Origin: CAVSIP01 sp963728075
GTDB lineage: Bacteria > Actinomycetota > Actinomycetes > JAFAQI01 > DASSKL01
Direction: 5' to 3'
Assembly: GCA_963728075.1 (NCBI GenBank)
Contig: CAVSIP010000007.1
Span: 186,001-250,000 of the forward strand
Length of the DNA stretch: 64,000 nt
Position numbers and translations under genes: made by a program. The notes under the pieces are model-generated. The model did not search any database. It was not told where the DNA came from and saw only the letters and a list, made by a program, of their open reading frames with translations. Position 1 is the first letter of the stretch, and the number at the start of each line of letters is the position of its first letter. Below are positions 56,923-64,000 of this stretch, one piece after another.

Positions 56923-57141
56923 TCAGCCTTCGCGCAGACGCAGGGCCATGGTCGGGCAGTACCGCAGGGCGCGCCGGACGTACGGCTCCAGCTGGCCGGA
57001 GACCGTACCGGCATGCAGGACGGGGAAGCCCCAGTCGTCGCGGCTGACCAGCTCGGGCAGCAGCTCCGCGCAGACCCCGCGGCCGTCGCAGGCGGTCCAG
57101 TCGACGGTGAGCCGGGGACCGGTCGTGCGGGTGGTGGTCAT
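56923..57141 (-). CDS. Small ferredoxin, probable [3Fe-4S] type
   Basis: 72 residues. Cysteines 18, 24 and 62 (DWTACDGRGVC and RYCPTMAL) give the C-x5-C...CP arrangement of actinobacterial ferredoxins that bind one [3Fe-4S] cluster. Such proteins often serve cytochromes P450, but no P450 gene is near; here the neighbour is a NuoF-like flavoprotein, whose cluster could reduce it. ATG 57141 has GAGGA upstream and is chosen; ATG 57162 would overlap the preceding stop by four bases and is equally possible. Confidence 0.85.
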   Translation of the reverse strand: MTTTRTTGPRLTVDWTACDGRGVCAELLPELVSRDDWGFPVLHAGTVSGQLEPYVRRALRYCPTMALRLREG

Positions 57142-57158
57142 CGAGTCCTCGTCTCTCG

Positions 57159-58343
57159 TCATGCCGCCGTGGGCAGGACGCGCTGGGGTCGGGTTGCCGT
57201 GCAGTGGCCGCGCAGGTGGGTCTGCACCTCGCCGTCGAAGACGCGCAGTGCGCTGCGCAGCAGCCGGACGCTGCCGTCCGGGTGGTGGCAGGCACCTCGT
57301 CCCTGCACCAGGCCTGCGACGCGCGACAGCTCGTCGACAGCCGCCGGCTTCGCCTGGCCGCGTGCGACCGCTTCCAGGACACGGGCGAGGTGCGGCAGGC
57401 CGTTCAGGCAGGGTCCGCACTGCCCGGCGGACTCCCGTGCGAGGTACGTGAGTACCCGTGCCGTCTCGCTCACGCCGCAGCTGCTCCCGGACAGGGCGAC
57501 CACGACGCCGGCACCGAGGGAGGTGCCGAGGTGGGCGAGCTCCTGGCGGGACAGCCGGGCACGGTCGGCCTCCGCCGCGGTGATCCAGCCGCCGTGGTAG
57601 CCGCCGAGCAGCACCGCGGACAGCGGACCGGTCGTCCCGCCCGCACTCTGGAGCACGTCCGCCAGGGCGGTCCCGTGCTCGGCCTCCACGATCCCGGGGC
57701 GCTGCACGGCGCCGGTGACGGTCAGGAGCAGGGTCCCCGGCTCGTCGGGTGTGCCGGCCTCGCGGAACCAGCCCGCGCCGTGCCGGGTGATCAGCGCCAC
57801 CTGGGCCAGGGTCTCGACGTTCTGGACGAGGGTCGGCCGGCCCATCAGGCCCTCGTGGACGACCAGCGGCGGCTTGGTGCGTGGCGCGGCGGCCCGCCCG
57901 GACAGCCAGTTGATCGCGGCCGTCTCCTCTCCCGCGAGGAACGCGGCCGGGGCGTCCACGACGTGGACGCGGTGCCGGTCGCGGCGGCCGTTCGCGAGGC
58001 GCTGCAGGGGAGCGACGAGCGTGGGGCGTCCGACGTACAGGTAGACCTCGCGGGCGTCGAGCGCGTTGGCGACGACCGCGAGTCCCTCGAGCACCAGGTG
58101 CGGCCGGCGGGTGAGCAGCCAGGCGTCCTTGCCGCTGGCGGGCTCGCCCTCCGCTGCGTTGGCGATGACGACCGGCCGCCCGCGTCCGCCGGCGACCGCC
58201 TCGACCTTGCGCCAGGTGGGGAAGCCGGCACCGCCGCGCCCGCCGATGCCGGCGTCGCGCAGCAGCGCGACGAGCTCGCGTGCCGTGAGGGGGGCCGGCG
58301 GCTGCGCCGTGGCGGCGTCGTCGGCCATGAGACGCAGTGTCAT
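57159..58343 (-). CDS. NuoF-like NAD/FMN/Fe-S flavoprotein
   Basis: 394 residues of the NuoF/HoxF/RnfC-type family: FMN/NAD-binding GGRGGAGFPTWRKVEAV and NAAEGEPASGKDAWLL, PTLVQNVETLAQVALI, and the SLBB region LLLTVTGAVQRPGIVEAEHGTALADVL. The C-terminal Fe-S segment is SGSSCGVSETARVLTYLARESAGQCGPCLNGLPHL...CHHPDGS. The first cysteine of the usual SCGxCxPC is Ala (SAGQCGPC), so the cluster has three obvious cysteines plus perhaps the upstream CGVSE. It could transfer electrons from NADH to the ferredoxin or cytochrome of this operon. ATG 58343 overlaps the ferric-reductase-like gene by four bases. Confidence 0.87.
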   Translation of the reverse strand: MTLRLMADDAATAQPPAPLTARELVALLRDAGIGGRGGAGFPTWRKVEAVAGGRGRPVVIANAAEGEPASGKDAWLLTRRPHLVLEGLAVVANALDAREVYLYVGRPTLVAPLQRLANGRRDRHRVHVVDAPAAFLAGEETAAINWLSGRAAAPRTKPPLVVHEGLMGRPTLVQNVETLAQVALITRHGAGWFREAGTPDEPGTLLLTVTGAVQRPGIVEAEHGTALADVLQSAGGTTGPLSAVLLGGYHGGWITAAEADRARLSRQELAHLGTSLGAGVVVALSGSSCGVSETARVLTYLARESAGQCGPCLNGLPHLARVLEAVARGQAKPAAVDELSRVAGLVQGRGACHHPDGSVRLLRSALRVFDGEVQTHLRGHCTATRPQRVLPTAA

Positions 58344-58960
58344 CGTCCGGACACCGCCATCTGGCGCTCGTCCCGGACCGGCCGGGCCGGTATGCGGGTG
58401 TTGCGCACCCGCCCGCTGCGGTCGAGGAAGCCGGCCGATGCCCGCCAGGCGATGGCCGTGGTCACCGCACCGGTGCAGGCGAGCGCGGTGAGTGTGAACC
58501 AGCCGGTGCCCAGGTCGGTGCCGCTGCCCAGCGAGTGGAACAGCGCCAGCGGCCACGCAGCGTACGCCGCCCAGTGCACGGCCCGCCAGGCCCGCCGGCC
58601 GATCCGTTCGCGCAGCAGGCTGGTGACGACGAGCGCGGCCATCAGGTCGACGGCCAGGGCGCCGAGACCCACCCACAGCGGCCGCCATGCGGACCCGAAC
58701 GGGACGAGCATGTCCACCCAGCGCAGCTGCGCCTTGGGGTCGAGCGTCAGCGTCACGACGTGCACGCCGAGCAGCGCGACGGCGAGCAGGCTCACCGAGC
58801 GGTGCAGCCCGCTGACGGCGAACCTCGGCAGGCCGGGCAGCGGGCGGCCGGAGCGGGTGACCACGCCCAGGACGACGGTGAGTGACAGCAGCACGAGCGT
58901 CACCACCCCGGCGCCGCGGCCGAGGTACCAGAGCGCGCTGTTGAGCGCCGCGGCGGTCAT
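58340..58960 (-). CDS. Ferric-reductase-like (FRD/b-type cytochrome) transmembrane protein
   Basis: 206 residues with five to six hydrophobic spans: LGRGAGVVTLVLLSLTVVLGVVTRSG, VSGLHRSVSLLAVALLGVHVVTLTLDP, WVGLGALAVDLMAALVVTSLL, RAWRAVHWAAYAAWPLALFHSLGSGTD and WFTLTALACTGAVTTAIAW. Histidines in LHRSVSLLAVALLGVHV and AVHWAAYAAWPLALFHSLG have the two-pairs-per-helix spacing for b heme ligation found in ferric reductase/MsrQ-type proteins. No flavin or NAD domain is attached. It lies between the small exported protein and the NuoF-like gene, and is the likely membrane electron conduit of the operon. Confidence 0.84.
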   Translation of the reverse strand: MTAAALNSALWYLGRGAGVVTLVLLSLTVVLGVVTRSGRPLPGLPRFAVSGLHRSVSLLAVALLGVHVVTLTLDPKAQLRWVDMLVPFGSAWRPLWVGLGALAVDLMAALVVTSLLRERIGRRAWRAVHWAAYAAWPLALFHSLGSGTDLGTGWFTLTALACTGAVTTAIAWRASAGFLDRSGRVRNTRIPARPVRDERQMAVSGR

Positions 58961-59259
58961 GATCCGCTGGACGTGGCAGCGCGGGGGACGCTGGGCTGCG
59001 CGGGCTGGACGAGGACGGGCGCCGGCTGGGTGACCGCGCCGCCGCCGTCGTCTGAGTGCTCGCCCCGCTCGGTCGACTGCGGCTGTGACGTCAGGGCCGG
59101 GGCGTCGGCCACCGTTCCCGAGGTCGAGCTCGCCGCGCCGTGCGCGTGTGCAGCGGCCACCGCGACCGCTCCCACGCCGGCGAGACTGCCGGCCGCGAGC
59201 AGCGTGGTGAGCGCGCCGACCCGGCCGATGGCCCGGTCTCGTGTCGCTGGCATGTCCAT
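58957..59259 (-). CDS. Small exported protein of the redox operon, unknown function
   Basis: 100 residues. A basic start (ATRDRAIGRV) and hydrophobic segment GALTTLLAAGSLAGVGAVAVAAAHAHG act as signal peptide or anchor; the rest is Ser/Thr/Pro/Gln-rich and likely disordered (SSTSGTVADAPALTSQPQST, PAPVLVQPAQPSVPRAATSSGS). It lacks a full FMN-binding domain, so it is not an obvious target of the ApbE encoded next to it, although SSTSGTV resembles loosely the Ser/Thr-Gly-Ala-Thr flavinylation motif. ATG 59253 is a second in-frame start six bases in. Overlap with the cytochrome gene is four bases. Confidence 0.65.
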   Translation of the reverse strand: MDMPATRDRAIGRVGALTTLLAAGSLAGVGAVAVAAAHAHGAASSTSGTVADAPALTSQPQSTERGEHSDDGGGAVTQPAPVLVQPAQPSVPRAATSSGS

Positions 59260-59296
59260 CTCTCCCTGCACGTGGTGGTGCGGTGGTGTCTCGTAC

Positions 59297-60289
59297 CTAC
59301 CGTTGACTCGTTGGCTGAGCGCCGGGGCTGAGCAGGCTCTGATCGGCCTCTGTAACCGGTGGCACCTCGTGGGGCCAGGCCCCGACCGTGCGTACGGTCC
59401 CGTCCGCCCCGACGAGCCGCGCCGGCAGGCCGACGGCGGTGAGCCAGGAGCGGGCCCGGTGACCGCGGATGAGGGCCGTGGTGCTGGCGACGTTCGCGTC
59501 CGCGCAGCGTGCCGCGGCGACGGTGACGTACCGCCAGACCGCCTCGGCGGGCTGCAGCGTGCGGGGGTCGAGGACGTGGTGGCGCAGATGCGGTCCCTGC
59601 CGCCAGGTGCGGCTGGTGGTGCTCGACGTCGCGAGCGCACCACCCTCGGGCAGCACCACCGTGCAACCGGTGCCGTCATCGCCTTCCGGGCGGTCCTGGA
59701 CGTGCACGACCCAGCCACCGGGCGGCGGCGGGCCGGCCGTCGCGATGTCCCCACCGAGGCTCACGAGCACCCCGCACCCGAGCCGGTCCGCGATGCGTGC
59801 CGCGGACCGGTCGGCAGCCCAGGCCTTCGCCGTGGCGCCGAGGTCGAGCAGCGTCCCGGGCGGTACGGACAGCGTGCCGGCTCGACGGTCGAGGTGCACC
59901 CGCCGCCAGCCGGGCACCCGGCGCACCAGCCGGACCGACGCGCCGCCCGGCAGCCGGCGGACCTCGCCGAAGTCCCGGTCGTAGCCCAGGTCGGCCAGTG
60001 CGGTGCCCAGCGTCGGGTCGAGGTCGCCCCCGGTGCGCGCGGCCGCCGCGAGCGCGACGTCCACCGCCTCGGCCAGCAGCGGGCTGACCGGCACGGGCCG
60101 GCCCGCGGCGTCCTGCAGCCGGCTGACCTCGGAGTCCGGCCGGAACCGGCTGCACGCGAGGTCGAGGTCGGCGAGGTCGGCGGTGAGCAGCTCGCGGGCG
60201 TCGTCGAGCCGCGGTGTGTCGGTGACCACGACCCGCACGTCCGTACCGATCGCCGTCCACTCCGCCGCCGCCAGCACCGGGGTCGTCAT
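59297..60289 (-). CDS. apbE: FAD:protein FMN transferase (ApbE)
   Basis: 330 residues with ApbE motifs: ACSRFRPDSEVSRLQ at the start, DLDPTLGTALADLGYDR, the substrate/Mg loop LLDLGATAKAWAADRSA, VSLGGDIATAG, GGALATSSTTSRTW and HHVLDPRTLQPA. It transfers FMN from FAD to a Thr/Ser of a partner protein, usually in membrane redox complexes outside the cytoplasm. No typical signal peptide is seen, so action could be on the cytoplasmic side or via another route. It heads the operon of redox genes on the minus strand; the acceptor protein is not evident within the window. Confidence 0.9.
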   Translation of the reverse strand: MTTPVLAAAEWTAIGTDVRVVVTDTPRLDDARELLTADLADLDLACSRFRPDSEVSRLQDAAGRPVPVSPLLAEAVDVALAAAARTGGDLDPTLGTALADLGYDRDFGEVRRLPGGASVRLVRRVPGWRRVHLDRRAGTLSVPPGTLLDLGATAKAWAADRSAARIADRLGCGVLVSLGGDIATAGPPPPGGWVVHVQDRPEGDDGTGCTVVLPEGGALATSSTTSRTWRQGPHLRHHVLDPRTLQPAEAVWRYVTVAAARCADANVASTTALIRGHRARSWLTAVGLPARLVGADGTVRTVGAWPHEVPPVTEADQSLLSPGAQPTSQR

Positions 60290-60371
60290 GGCCGCAGCCT
60301 GCTCCGCGCGGCTGGGCGCTACCTCAGCGTCGCCTCTGAGCCGGTTCTGGACGGTGGCGGGATGAGCGGCC

Positions 60372-60385
60372 TGACGCTAGCGTCA
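60372..60385. promoter_or_regulatory. Perfect palindrome TGACGCTAGCGTCA overlapping a -10 box
   Basis: The 14-base palindrome contains TAGCGT (60378-60383) as a -10 box. A further half-site TGCGTCA lies at 60395-60401. This lies 35 bases before GTG 60420 with ribosome-binding site GAGGGAG at 60408-60414. The overlap of operator and -10 element argues for repression of the acyl-CoA synthetase gene. Confidence 0.6.
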
Positions 60386-60419
60386 TCTGAGACCTGCGTC
60401 ACATTTCGAGGGAGCCAGC

Positions 60420-62033
60420 GTGACCGACCTGTGGAACTTCGCCGACGCGTACGAGACCGTCGCCCGGATCGCGCCCGACCGGCCGGCGCTCGTCCACGGC
60501 GACGTGCGCCGTACCTGGCGCGAGCTCGACGGTCGCGCGGAGTCGCTGGCCGCGGGGCTGCTCGACGCGGGGCTGCAGCGGCAGGCCAAGGTGGGCGCGT
60601 ACCTGTACTCCCGGCCGGAGTACATGGAGACCTACGTCGCTGCGTTCAAGGCGGCGCTGGTGCCGTTCAACGTCAACTACCGGTACAAGGCCGACGAGGT
60701 GCACTACATCGTCGACAACGCCGACGCCGAGGCCATGGTGTTCGGTGCGTCGTTCACTCCGCTCGTCGAGCAGATCCGCCACCGGCTCCCCGCCGTACGG
60801 CTGTGGGTCTGCGTGGACGATGACGGGGCGACCTGCCCGTCGTGGGCGGTGCCGTACGAGTCGCTGGCCGGCGCGGGGGCGACGGCGGCACCGGGCTGGG
60901 GCCGCAGCCCCGACGACGTGTTCTTCCTGTACACCGGCGGCACGACCGGCATGCCGAAGGCCGTCATGTGGCGGCAGGACGACGTCGCGCGGCTGATGGG
61001 CGGCGGTGGCAACCCGTACGTCGCGCAGCCGCCCGTGGAGTCGCAGGCGGAGTACGAGCAGCGGCTGCGGGAGACAGACGCACCGCCGGTGCACATCCCG
61101 GCCTGCCCGCTCATGCACGGCACCGGGCTGTTCACGTCCTACCAGGCACTCATGCTCGGCGGCACGGTCGTGCTGCCGGAGGGCCACCGGTTCAGCGCCG
61201 AGGCGCTGCTCGACGCCACCGAGCGCGAGCGGGTCACGACCTGGGCGATCGTCGGCGACCCGTTCGCCCGGCCGGTGCTCGAGGCGCTCGACGCGAACCC
61301 CGGTCGCTGGGACATCTCCGCGCTGCAGCTGGTCGGCTCGTCCGGCGCGATGTGGAGCGAGCCGGTCAAGCGCGGCCTGCTCAAGCACCACCCGGCCGTG
61401 CTGCTGGTCGACGCGTTCTCCTCGTCGGAGGCGGTGAGCATGGGCGCGTCGGTCAGCACCGGCGACGCGGCGGCCGCCACCGCGAAGTTCCTGGCGAACC
61501 CGCGCACGAAGGTGCTGCGCGAGGACGGCACGCCGGTCGCGCCCGGGTCCGGCGAGGTCGGGGTCGTCGCCGTCGACTCGTTCCTGCCGCTCGGCTACTA
61601 CAAGGACGAGGACAAGACGTCGCGCACGATCGTCGAGTACGACGGCCAGCGCTACGTGCTGTCCGGTGACATGGCCACCGTCGAGGCGGACGGGCAGATC
61701 AACGTGCTCGGCCGCGGCTCGGTCTGCATCAACACCGGCGGCGAGAAGGTCTTCCCCGAGGAGGTCGAGGAGGCCCTGAAGTCCTACCCGGGAGTGCGTG
61801 ACGCGCTGTGCGTCGGCGTGCCCGACCAGCGCTGGGGCGAGGCCGTGACCGCTGTGGTGGAGACCGACGCGGACATCGACGAGGCGGCGGTCATCGCGCA
61901 CGTCAAGGCCCGGCTGGCCGACTACAAGGCGCCGAAGCGGGTGCTGCGCGGGCAGGTGGGTCGCAGCCCGTCCGGAAAGGCGGACTACAGGGCCACCCGC
62001 GCGTGGATCGTCTCGTCGCTGCAGGAGGCCTGA
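60420..62033 (+). CDS. Acyl-CoA synthetase (AMP-binding, FadD-like)
   Basis: 537 residues. The AMP-binding signature is FLYTGGTTGMPKAVMW; other adenylate-forming motifs are LVGSSGAMWSEPVKRG, VLSGDMATVEADGQINVLGRGSVCINTGGEKVFPEEVEEALKSYPGV and the C-terminal Lys of PSGKADYRATR. It activates a carboxylic acid as acyl-adenylate then CoA ester. Its type resembles mycobacterial FadD enzymes for steroid or fatty acids. GTG 60420 has GAGGGAG upstream. The following conserved hypothetical gene begins three bases after the stop, so the two form an operon. Confidence 0.92.
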   Translation: MTDLWNFADAYETVARIAPDRPALVHGDVRRTWRELDGRAESLAAGLLDAGLQRQAKVGAYLYSRPEYMETYVAAFKAALVPFNVNYRYKADEVHYIVDNADAEAMVFGASFTPLVEQIRHRLPAVRLWVCVDDDGATCPSWAVPYESLAGAGATAAPGWGRSPDDVFFLYTGGTTGMPKAVMWRQDDVARLMGGGGNPYVAQPPVESQAEYEQRLRETDAPPVHIPACPLMHGTGLFTSYQALMLGGTVVLPEGHRFSAEALLDATERERVTTWAIVGDPFARPVLEALDANPGRWDISALQLVGSSGAMWSEPVKRGLLKHHPAVLLVDAFSSSEAVSMGASVSTGDAAAATAKFLANPRTKVLREDGTPVAPGSGEVGVVAVDSFLPLGYYKDEDKTSRTIVEYDGQRYVLSGDMATVEADGQINVLGRGSVCINTGGEKVFPEEVEEALKSYPGVRDALCVGVPDQRWGEAVTAVVETDADIDEAAVIAHVKARLADYKAPKRVLRGQVGRSPSGKADYRATRAWIVSSLQEA

Positions 62034-62036
62034 GCC

Positions 62037-63065
62037 ATGCCCGTGTCGGACGAGACCCGCCGTGCCGCCGGCCTGCGGCTGGAGCCGCAGGACGAGTACA
62101 TGCACGCCGTGGACGAGGCGACCACGTTCAACGAGAGCGTGTACACGAACTTCTTCGACCCGCAGCAGCGCGTCGGCGGGTTCCTGCGCATCGGCAACCG
62201 GCCGCGGGAGGGGTACGCGGAGATGACCGTGTGCCTGTACCTGCCGGACGGCCGCGTGGGGTTCACCTTCGGCCGGCCGCGCATCGAGTCCAACGACGCG
62301 TTCGACGCGGGCGGCATGACGGTGCAGGTCGTCCGGCCGTTCGAGGAGCTGCGCTGGTCGTACGACGGTCCCGTGCTGCTGCTCGACGACCCGTCGGTCC
62401 TGGCCGACCCGCGCAGCGCGTTCCGCACCAGCCCGCAGGCACCGGCGCGGGCGGCGTTCACGATCACCGGCCTGTCACCGGTGCTGGGTGGTGAGCCCGT
62501 CGAGCAGCGGCAGGAGGCGCACGGCGGCGAGTTCGCCAAGGGCCACTACGAGCAGCACGTCGGGGTCAGCGGCGCCCTGTCCGTCGGTGACGAGCAGTGG
62601 GACGTCGCCGGGTACGGGCTGCGGGACCACTCGTGGGGGCCGCGCACGTGGCAGGCGCCGTGGTGGTACCGCTGGCTGACGGCCAACTTCGGCCCGGACC
62701 GCGGCTTCGTGGTGAGTGTCATCGCCTCCCGGGACGGCAGGCGCACCGTGGGCGGCGTGCTGTTCGACGGCGGCGAGTACCACGTCGTCAGGTCGGCGGA
62801 GGTCGACACCGACTGGACCGGCGACCCCGCCGAGCCACAGCGCGTACGCATCACCGCCGGCACCCGCGACCGCGAGATCTCCGTCGAGGGCACCGTGCTG
62901 CGCTGTGTACCGCTGCGCAACCGCCGCAAGGCCGACGACGGGACGGAGATGGTCACCCGGATCGCCGAGGGCATGACCGAGTGGCGCTGGGACGGGCGTA
63001 CCGGCTACGGCCTGTCCGAGTACCTCGACCAGCTGGTCGACGGCACGCCCGCGGGGCTGCTGTAG
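62037..63065 (+). CDS. Conserved actinobacterial hypothetical protein (DUF7064/7065-like, AttH/CrtC-type beta fold suspected)
   Basis: 342 residues, soluble. Characteristic blocks are DEATTFNESVYTNFFDPQQRVGGFLRIGNRPREGYAEMTVCLYLPDGRVGF, YGLRDHSWGPRTWQAPWWYRWLTANFG and YGLSEYLDQLVDG. The pattern of an N-terminal beta domain followed by a second with GLRDHSWGPR suggests the lipocalin-like AttH/CrtC architecture, though I cannot confirm it. Proteins of this sort often lie beside acyl-CoA synthetase and dehydrogenase genes; here it follows the FadD-like gene by three bases. Function unknown. The 3' end overlaps the convergent amidohydrolase by 61 bases. Confidence 0.7.
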   Translation: MPVSDETRRAAGLRLEPQDEYMHAVDEATTFNESVYTNFFDPQQRVGGFLRIGNRPREGYAEMTVCLYLPDGRVGFTFGRPRIESNDAFDAGGMTVQVVRPFEELRWSYDGPVLLLDDPSVLADPRSAFRTSPQAPARAAFTITGLSPVLGGEPVEQRQEAHGGEFAKGHYEQHVGVSGALSVGDEQWDVAGYGLRDHSWGPRTWQAPWWYRWLTANFGPDRGFVVSVIASRDGRRTVGGVLFDGGEYHVVRSAEVDTDWTGDPAEPQRVRITAGTRDREISVEGTVLRCVPLRNRRKADDGTEMVTRIAEGMTEWRWDGRTGYGLSEYLDQLVDGTPAGLL

Positions 63066-64000
63066 CCGCCGAGACGGACCAGCCCGCCCGGCCGGGCACC
63101 AGTGGGCTTGCCCTGCTCGAACGTGACCTGACCGGCGAGCAGGGTGGCGACATAGCCGTCGGCCCGCTGTACCAGCCGCCGGCCGCCGGCGGGCAGGTCG
63201 AACACCATCTCCGGCGCGTGCAGGCGCATCCCCTCGAGGTCGATGATGTTGACGTCCGCGCGCTTGCCCGGTTCGAGCGTCCCGCGGTCGGTCAGGCCGT
63301 ACACCGCCGCGGTGCGCCCGGTCTGCAGGTGCACGGCCTGCTCCAGTCGCAGGCGCTCGCCACGGCGACGGTCGCGGACCCAGTGCGTGAGCAGGTACGT
63401 GGGCATGCTGGCGTCGCAGATCAGCCCGCAGTGCGCCCCGCCATCGGAGAGCCCCAGCACGGTGCGCGGGTGGGTCATCATCTCCCGGATCGCGTCGTGG
63501 TTGCCGTCGGCGTAGCTGGCCAGCGGAGCGAACAGCAGCGCGGTGCCCTCCGCGGCGAGCAGCCAGTCCAGCACCACTGCCTCCGGGCTGCGCCCCTCCC
63601 GTCGCGCTACCGCGGCCGCGCTGGCCGACGGCTCGGGCTCGTAGTCCGGCGGGTCGCCGAGCGGCCACATCTGGTCCCACCGGGACATCAGGTAGCGCGC
63701 GACGGGGTCCTGGGTCGTGGGTTCCTCGGACAGCAGCGCGTCGCGCAACTCGGGTCGGCGCAGCTGCTGCACGCGCTGCGGTAGCGGCTGCTCGGCAACC
63801 CGGCGGTAGGTCGGATGGGTGATGAACGGGTGCAGCGACGACTGCAGGCCGAACAGCATCCCGGTGGGGCGGCACGAGACCTGGGGCACGATGTCGAGCC
63901 CTTCGGCCGCCAGGCGGTCGGCGTCCGCGAGCGCCTGCCGGTACGACGTCGGATCGGTCGACTCCTGCGCCAGGGCGTACGTCAGCGTCGCCCCGGTCCG
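63005..64000 (-). CDS. N-acyl-D-amino-acid deacylase-type amidohydrolase, 5' end beyond the window
   Basis: The frame is open from position 64000 down to the stop at 63005, giving the C-terminal 331 residues. SDGGAHCGLICDASMPTYLLTHWVRDR is the metal/substrate segment of the D-aminoacylase branch of the amidohydrolase family, and HLQTGRTAAVYGLTDRGTLEPGKRADVNIIDLEGMRLHAPE the conserved C-terminal composite domain. LDIVPQVSCRPTGM, near the visible start, is also typical. The N-terminal HxH metal motif lies outside. It probably hydrolyses N-acyl-D-amino acids or related amides in the cytoplasm; many such proteins in actinobacteria have other substrates. The frame overlaps the upstream-converging hypothetical gene. 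Confidence 0.85.
   Translation of the reverse strand, partial: RTGATLTYALAQESTDPTSYRQALADADRLAAEGLDIVPQVSCRPTGMLFGLQSSLHPFITHPTYRRVAEQPLPQRVQQLRRPELRDALLSEEPTTQDPVARYLMSRWDQMWPLGDPPDYEPEPSASAAAVARREGRSPEAVVLDWLLAAEGTALLFAPLASYADGNHDAIREMMTHPRTVLGLSDGGAHCGLICDASMPTYLLTHWVRDRRRGERLRLEQAVHLQTGRTAAVYGLTDRGTLEPGKRADVNIIDLEGMRLHAPEMVFDLPAGGRRLVQRADGYVATLLAGQVTFEQGKPTGARPGGLVRLGGYSSPAGVPSTSWSRYSDRP

Noticed and set aside
57300..57480. Alanine in place of the first cysteine of the NuoF-type Fe-S motif (SAGQCGPC)
   Set aside because: I do not take it as damage: the rest of the protein is intact, and to my recollection this variant is frequent in actinobacterial relatives.
1..64000. CRISPR arrays, tRNA or rRNA genes, IS ends, prophage or plasmid genes
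   Set aside because: No regularly spaced repeats, no cloverleaf sequences, no transposase or integrase motifs and no gene-free region large enough for such elements.

Overview
The window is a very GC-rich (about 70% or more by eye), almost gap-free stretch of an actinobacterial chromosome. Evidence: near-exclusive G/C third positions, many GTG starts, -10 hexamers of TAnnnT type placed directly upstream of start codons (leaderless mRNAs), abundant acyl-CoA dehydrogenases and actinobacterial-type MFS exporters. A sigma-28-like promoter suggests a motile lineage; I cannot name the genus. I found no rRNA, tRNA, IS element, prophage or CRISPR, and no gene-free stretch over about 300 bases.

Layout. 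1-2.97 kb: a secreted S15-type hydrolase (cut by the window), divergent from an ECF sigma factor with a C-terminal NTF2-like domain; then a DsrE-like protein and an arsenite-methyltransferase-like enzyme whose frame is interrupted by UGA exactly at the family cysteine, with a SECIS-like hairpin behind it, so probably a selenoprotein. 3-11.7 kb: HD-domain/LuxR regulator, YihY-type membrane protein, isocitrate-lyase-superfamily enzyme, GlcG-like and VOC proteins, MFS, CDP-alcohol phosphotransferase, two beta-propeller lipoproteins. 11.7-16.7 kb: an APH-type kinase next to an ACAD10/11-like dehydrogenase, divergent from a TetR gene with a palindromic site between them, then a second ACAD10/11-like gene. 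16.8-24.3 kb: drug-export region with two divergent MarR genes and a tightly coupled marR/MFS-Usp fusion/usp/MFS operon. 24.3-33 kb: malic enzyme, a frameshifted cupin, thiolase-CoA transferase-SDR operon, MFS and hydrolase. 32.8-40.5 kb: M15 peptidase and an operon of MoxR ATPase, two VWA proteins, DUF58, a PDZ protein and an HtrA-like protease. 40.6-45.6 kb: small aromatic/lipid-type catabolic operon and a b6-like cytochrome module. 45.6-48.6 kb: a V4R-GAF-GAF-GGDEF-EAL protein behind a sigma-28-like promoter. 48.6-55.5 kb: three acyl-CoA dehydrogenases, a GNAT protein, a CBS/RCK_C ClC channel and its MarR gene. 56-60.3 kb: a redox operon (ApbE, small exported protein, ferric-reductase-like cytochrome, NuoF-like protein, ferredoxin, UPF0104-type membrane protein). 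60.4-64 kb: acyl-CoA synthetase, conserved hypothetical, and a D-aminoacylase-type amidohydrolase running off the end.

Most catabolic genes point to CoA-thioester chemistry of fatty, hydroxy or alicyclic acids, embedded among exporters and one-component regulators. The best candidates for something undescribed are the UGA-containing methyltransferase/DsrE pair (positions 1814-2967), the MoxR-VWA-DUF58-VWA-PDZ-HtrA operon (33999-39777) and the ApbE/NuoF/ferredoxin/cytochrome operon (56009-60289).
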